Of a stretch of DNA of 35,052 nucleotides, positions 32,303 through 35,052 are shown one piece after another (position 1 is the first letter of the stretch; each line of letters starts with the position of its first letter). The notes under the pieces are model-generated. The model ran no database searches. It was not told the origin of the DNA and saw nothing but the letters and a program-made list of their open reading frames with translations. The DNA lies in the NCBI GenBank assembly GCA_050305935.1, contig JBNLGG010000045.1, positions 1 through 35,052 on the forward strand, in the 5' to 3' direction. The stretch is from CAJXNP01 sp050305935 (GTDB lineage: Bacteria > Bacteroidota > Bacteroidia > Cytophagales > Cyclobacteriaceae). The position numbers and the translations under genes are program-made.

Positions 32303-32424
32303 TTAACCACGAAAAACGCAAAATACACGAAAACGAACGTCTTCGACGTAGCTTGTCCGGCTTTCGACGGATTGAAAATTGCATTGCAATTTTTTTTGTG
32401 AATTTCGCGCTTTTCGTTGTTTAA
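32303..32424. repeat. Palindromic interspersed repeat, copy B
   Basis: Same family as 9277-9377: outer arms AACCACGAAAAACGCAAAAT and the matching TTTCGCGCTTTTCGTTGTTT, with the inner hairpin GAAAATTGC, AT, TGCAATTTT at about 32374-32393. The middle differs (an extra inserted stretch around 32335-32370). Frames crossing it are artefacts of the palindrome. Confidence 0.7.
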
Positions 32425-32542
32425 TAGAATAAAACGGGAATTTGGTCGCACACCCATTCAATACCGGTCTAAAAAAAGAATACTTATATGTTAGGCAGCT
32501 CCAAAAGTTAAATGAAATAGCCCTGAGGAATAAGTGATTCAA

Positions 32543-32574
32543 TTTGCGAAAGTTCGCTGGAAGATTTAGTTTTA
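32543..32574 (+). promoter_or_regulatory. Possible promoter of the peptide transporter gene
   Basis: TTTG (32543-32546), 20 bases, TAGTTTTA (32567-32574), one base off TAnnTTTG. It lies 43 bases before the start codon. Confidence 0.35.
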
Positions 32575-32617
32575 ACGCCATTGTAAAACGATAGCTATTT
32601 TTTAAAACAAAAACTTT

Positions 32618-34117
32618 ATGACGGAATTACATACACAGAAGGAGTGGTTTGGCCAACCGCGGGGGTTATTTACACTCTTTTTTACAGAGATGTGGGAGCG
32701 CTTTAGTTATTATGGAATGCGTGCCATCCTTATCCTGTTTATGACTACAGATATTGCAAAACAAGGCTTGGGTTTGGACAATCAAACAGCTGGTGCGATT
32801 TATGGTCTTTATACTGCCGGGGTTTACTTGTTGACTCTTCCAGGTGGTTGGCTTGCTGATAATATCTTCGGACAAAGAAAGGCGATTTGGTACGGTGGGA
32901 TTTTGATCATGATAGGCCATGGTCTTTTAGCCATACCAGGGAGTGTTAATATTTTCATTACAGGACTTGCTTTTGTTGCAATTGGTACCGGCTTTCTCAA
33001 GCCAAATATTAGCACGATAGTAGGGGACTTGTATCCTGATGGCGGTGCGAGAAGAGATGCAGGCTTTTCCATTTTTTACATGGGTATTAACCTGGGGTCG
33101 GTTTTGGGGCAGACATTTGTTAGTTTATTTGCGACGTGGAACTGGCACTATGGATTCGGTTTGGCAGCGATCGGGATGTTCTTTGGACTCCTTCAATATA
33201 GATTAACAGGTCCTGCTCACCTTGGCGAAATTGGGGTGGTTCCAAAAGCAAAGGAGAAGAAAGAAGAGGATGGGAAAAAAGCCAAACCTTTATTTGCCAT
33301 TATCATTCTGATTATTTGTATTGCTTCTTTAATAGCAGCTCAGCTTACAGGAGTTGTGGACCTAATGACCGCACAGGGGATAGCAGAGTCAATGGCAATA
33401 CTCATTCCGGGCATTACATTTTTCTACCTGCTAAATATCATCGTTGCGGGAGGATTAACGATGGAAGAAAAAAAGAAAATGGTCATCATTTTCGTGTTGT
33501 TTCTGGGTGCTGCGACGTTTTGGGCTGGTTTTGAGCAGGCAGGCTCCACATTAAACTTATTTGCCCGGGACTTTACAAACCGTGATCTTTTTGGGTATAT
33601 CATACCCCCTGGCTGGCTTCAAAATGCTAATCCCGCCTTCATCGTAATTTTTGCTCCAATTATAGGGGCCCTCTGGGTGAAACTGTCAGCGAAAAATTTA
33701 AACCCCAATACGCCCTTAAAATTCGGGTTTGGTTTGATCATGATGGCCTTGGGATTTCTTATTATGGTGTTTGCATCTCAGGCTGCTGCTGAAGCAGCGG
33801 GAGCGGTCGGTATGACCTACTTGATCCTTACTTATTTCCTTCACTCCATTGGCGAACTTACACTTAGTCCGGTAGGTTTGAGTGTAACGACTAAATTGGC
33901 TCCAAAGGCTTATGTCGGCCAAATGATGGGGATTTGGTTTGTGGGAGCTTCAGTTGGCAATTTGATTGCCGGATTATTTGCAGGTGGCTTTGATTCTGAG
34001 GATGTTACTCAACTTCCTGACCTGTTTATGTCGGTCGTCTGGCTGGGCGTAGGGGCTGGATTAACCTTTATCGTGTTTTCAGGACTGCTTAGGAAGTGGA
34101 TGGGAACCGTTAGGTAG
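32618..34117 (+). CDS. Proton-dependent oligopeptide (POT family) transporter
   Basis: A 499-residue POT/PTR2-family transporter importing di- and tripeptides with protons. The signature ExxERFxYY appears as FFTEMWERFSYYGMRA (about residues 22-37). Later motifs include GGWLADNIFGQRKAIWYG (near 76), GTGFLKPNISTIVGDLY (near 123), FSIFYMGINLGSVLGQ (near 150), FWAGFEQAGSTLNLFARD (near 305) and LSPVGLSVTTKLAP (near 417), all typical. Hydrophobic segments fit about 12-14 helices. Monocistronic with its own terminator; a possible promoter sits 43 bases upstream. Confidence 0.93.
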   Translation: MTELHTQKEWFGQPRGLFTLFFTEMWERFSYYGMRAILILFMTTDIAKQGLGLDNQTAGAIYGLYTAGVYLLTLPGGWLADNIFGQRKAIWYGGILIMIGHGLLAIPGSVNIFITGLAFVAIGTGFLKPNISTIVGDLYPDGGARRDAGFSIFYMGINLGSVLGQTFVSLFATWNWHYGFGLAAIGMFFGLLQYRLTGPAHLGEIGVVPKAKEKKEEDGKKAKPLFAIIILIICIASLIAAQLTGVVDLMTAQGIAESMAILIPGITFFYLLNIIVAGGLTMEEKKKMVIIFVLFLGAATFWAGFEQAGSTLNLFARDFTNRDLFGYIIPPGWLQNANPAFIVIFAPIIGALWVKLSAKNLNPNTPLKFGFGLIMMALGFLIMVFASQAAAEAAGAVGMTYLILTYFLHSIGELTLSPVGLSVTTKLAPKAYVGQMMGIWFVGASVGNLIAGLFAGGFDSEDVTQLPDLFMSVVWLGVGAGLTFIVFSGLLRKWMGTVR

Positions 34118-34143
34118 GTAATATTGGATAATATACATAAAAA

Positions 34144-34177
34144 AGGCTGCTTCTAATTTCTTGAAGCAGCTTTTTTT
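34144..34177 (+). terminator. Intrinsic terminator after the peptide transporter
   Basis: Perfect stem GCTGCTTC / GAAGCAGC (34146-34153 with 34163-34170), then seven T, 26 bases after the stop. Confidence 0.85.
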
Positions 34178-34302
34178 GTTTGGCATAAAAGTTTCCTCCC
34201 TTAAATGTCCTGCATCAGACGGATCAGCCAACTATCACACCCTGAAACCAACCTCCTTTAAATTTCTGTTGTACAAGTATTTATCACCAAGAACTTTATA
34301 CC

Positions 34303-34740
34303 ATGAATACTTTCAAAGAAATTAATAATTGGTCAAAAAGTCATCAATCCATTTGGTTGGATTTCATAAGACTGGCATTGGGTGTTTTTATACTTGTAAA
34401 AGGAATTTCGTTCGCCGCTGATATTGATTCCCTAAATAAAATCGTCTTGAATAGTCAATTTGGTTTTTTGGCCTTGGGTATGGTGCACTATGTTATTTTT
34501 GCCCATATCGTCGGAGGTTTGCTTATCGCCCTGGGGCTAAAGACCAGAGTGGCCGTCCTTTTTCAATTGCCGATTCTGCTAGGTGCCGTAGTATTTATTA
34601 ACGCCCAAAGAGGATTTTTCTCGGTCAACTCTGAATTTGGTGTCTCCCTTACCATTTTAATTCTGCTTGCCTTTTATTTGATGTACGGCTCTGGTAAATT
34701 TTCAATTGACCGTTACATGAATACGCACACATTTTATTGA
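34303..34740 (+). CDS. DoxX family membrane protein
   Basis: A 145-residue protein with four transmembrane helices: the first FIRLALGVFILVKGISFAAD, the second around MVHYVIFAHIVGGLLIALGL, the third VAVLFQLPILLGAVVFINAQ and the fourth SLTILILLAFYLMYG. LxRLxLGxFxLxKG at the start and GLLIALGLKTR match the DoxX/DoxD-like family. A biochemical role is not settled for small DoxX proteins; some take part in thiol stress or terminal oxidase complexes. Monocistronic with a following hairpin. Confidence 0.8.
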   Translation: MNTFKEINNWSKSHQSIWLDFIRLALGVFILVKGISFAADIDSLNKIVLNSQFGFLALGMVHYVIFAHIVGGLLIALGLKTRVAVLFQLPILLGAVVFINAQRGFFSVNSEFGVSLTILILLAFYLMYGSGKFSIDRYMNTHTFY

Positions 34741-34749
34741 TTGCTGTTA

Positions 34750-34781
34750 GAGCCCGGGAGTGATACCTCCCTGGCTTTTTG
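34750..34781 (+). terminator. Intrinsic terminator after the DoxX gene
   Basis: Stem AGCCCGGGAG / CTCCCTGGCT (one mismatch) around a 6-base loop, then TTTT. Confidence 0.75.
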
Positions 34782-34900
34782 ATTTTTGTCCCTAAGCCAG
34801 GAAGCCAATACAGACGAATTTACCTTCCCTCGTATTTGTTTTTCCTATTCTTGTCACGGTTAAATTGCTTCTTTCAAATCGGATTTGTTTTCTTTGTTCT

Positions 34901-35052
34901 ATGAATAAAAAAAGCATATCGCTGGATCCTCTGCGCCCACCGCTTTATCCGCTGATTAATGTGCTGAAAGCAATGGTTGACGAAGAATTCCGTCCTTTTT
35001 CCCGGATTGACCTCGTCCATTTTGAGGGGCAGCTAAACGATGTGATGGGAAT
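34901..35052 (+). CDS. Partial gene, unrecognised, cut by window end
   Basis: An ATG at 34901 opens a frame of 50 codons that continues past the window edge. The peptide starts MNKKSISLDPLRPPLYPLIN and continues with a helical, acidic sequence. The frame has normal codon use, no stop and a short AT-rich leader with no clear promoter box. I do not recognise the family from this fragment. Confidence 0.55.
   Translation, partial: MNKKSISLDPLRPPLYPLINVLKAMVDEEFRPFSRIDLVHFEGQLNDVMG

Overview
The window most likely comes from a member of the Bacteroidota, probably Cytophagales or a close relative. The support is a surface protein with the gliding-motility/type IX secretion C-terminal domain, a giant SprB-repeat protein, a consensus-like Bacteroidota promoter (TTTG-N20-TAnnTTTG) and a near lack of Shine-Dalgarno sequences. 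HMG-CoA reductase (mevalonate pathway) and an ATP-type PEP carboxykinase fit this. The genus cannot be named from sequence alone. No rRNA, tRNA, CRISPR array or complete insertion sequence was seen.

Layout. 1-600: unrecognised repeat-bearing DNA. 0.6-5.4 kb: a secreted hydroxypyruvate-isomerase-like TIM barrel, a large IgGFc-binding-like/PKD/CHU_C surface protein and a tiny membrane peptide. 5.6-7.5 kb: a class V aminotransferase facing a STAS-like protein across a shared terminator. 7.8-9.2 kb: a two-gene TPR operon preceded by two near-duplicate hairpin terminators and a tiny transcription unit that is either a small RNA or a 25-residue peptide. 9.3-12.9 kb: a mobile-looking palindromic repeat, a DUF445 membrane protein, HMG-CoA reductase and a small TPR protein. 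13-15.3 kb: the etfB-etfA-DUF151/UVR operon. 15.4-18.3 kb: a zinc-ribbon membrane protein and a two-gene ABC-2 exporter.

18.37-19.71 kb is a rearranged island. A 110-bp copy of the 3' end and terminator of the neighbouring giant gene occurs at both ends. Between the copies lie a possible group II intron fragment and a headless RHS-core fragment that stops where the variable toxin tip would begin. 19.65-26.37 kb is one gene with a signal peptide, 27 SprB-type repeats of about 76 residues and a C-terminal OmpA peptidoglycan-binding domain. Two adjacent repeat pairs, exactly 12 repeats apart, have lost complementary cysteines.

26.8-30.1 kb: a TerB-like protein, a phasin-like protein, a UbiB/ABC1 kinase-like protein and a TrpF-like protein that has lost the catalytic cysteine. 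30.2-34.9 kb: pckA, a 760-bp intergenic region with a nested hairpin and the second palindromic repeat, a POT-family peptide transporter, a DoxX-family protein and the start of an unrecognised gene cut by the window edge.

Much of the chromosomal content is ordinary central metabolism: ETF, mevalonate and gluconeogenesis genes. The accessory interest lies in the SprB/OmpA gene, the rearranged island at its 3' end, the small transcription unit at 9.0-9.2 kb and the intergenic palindromic elements.
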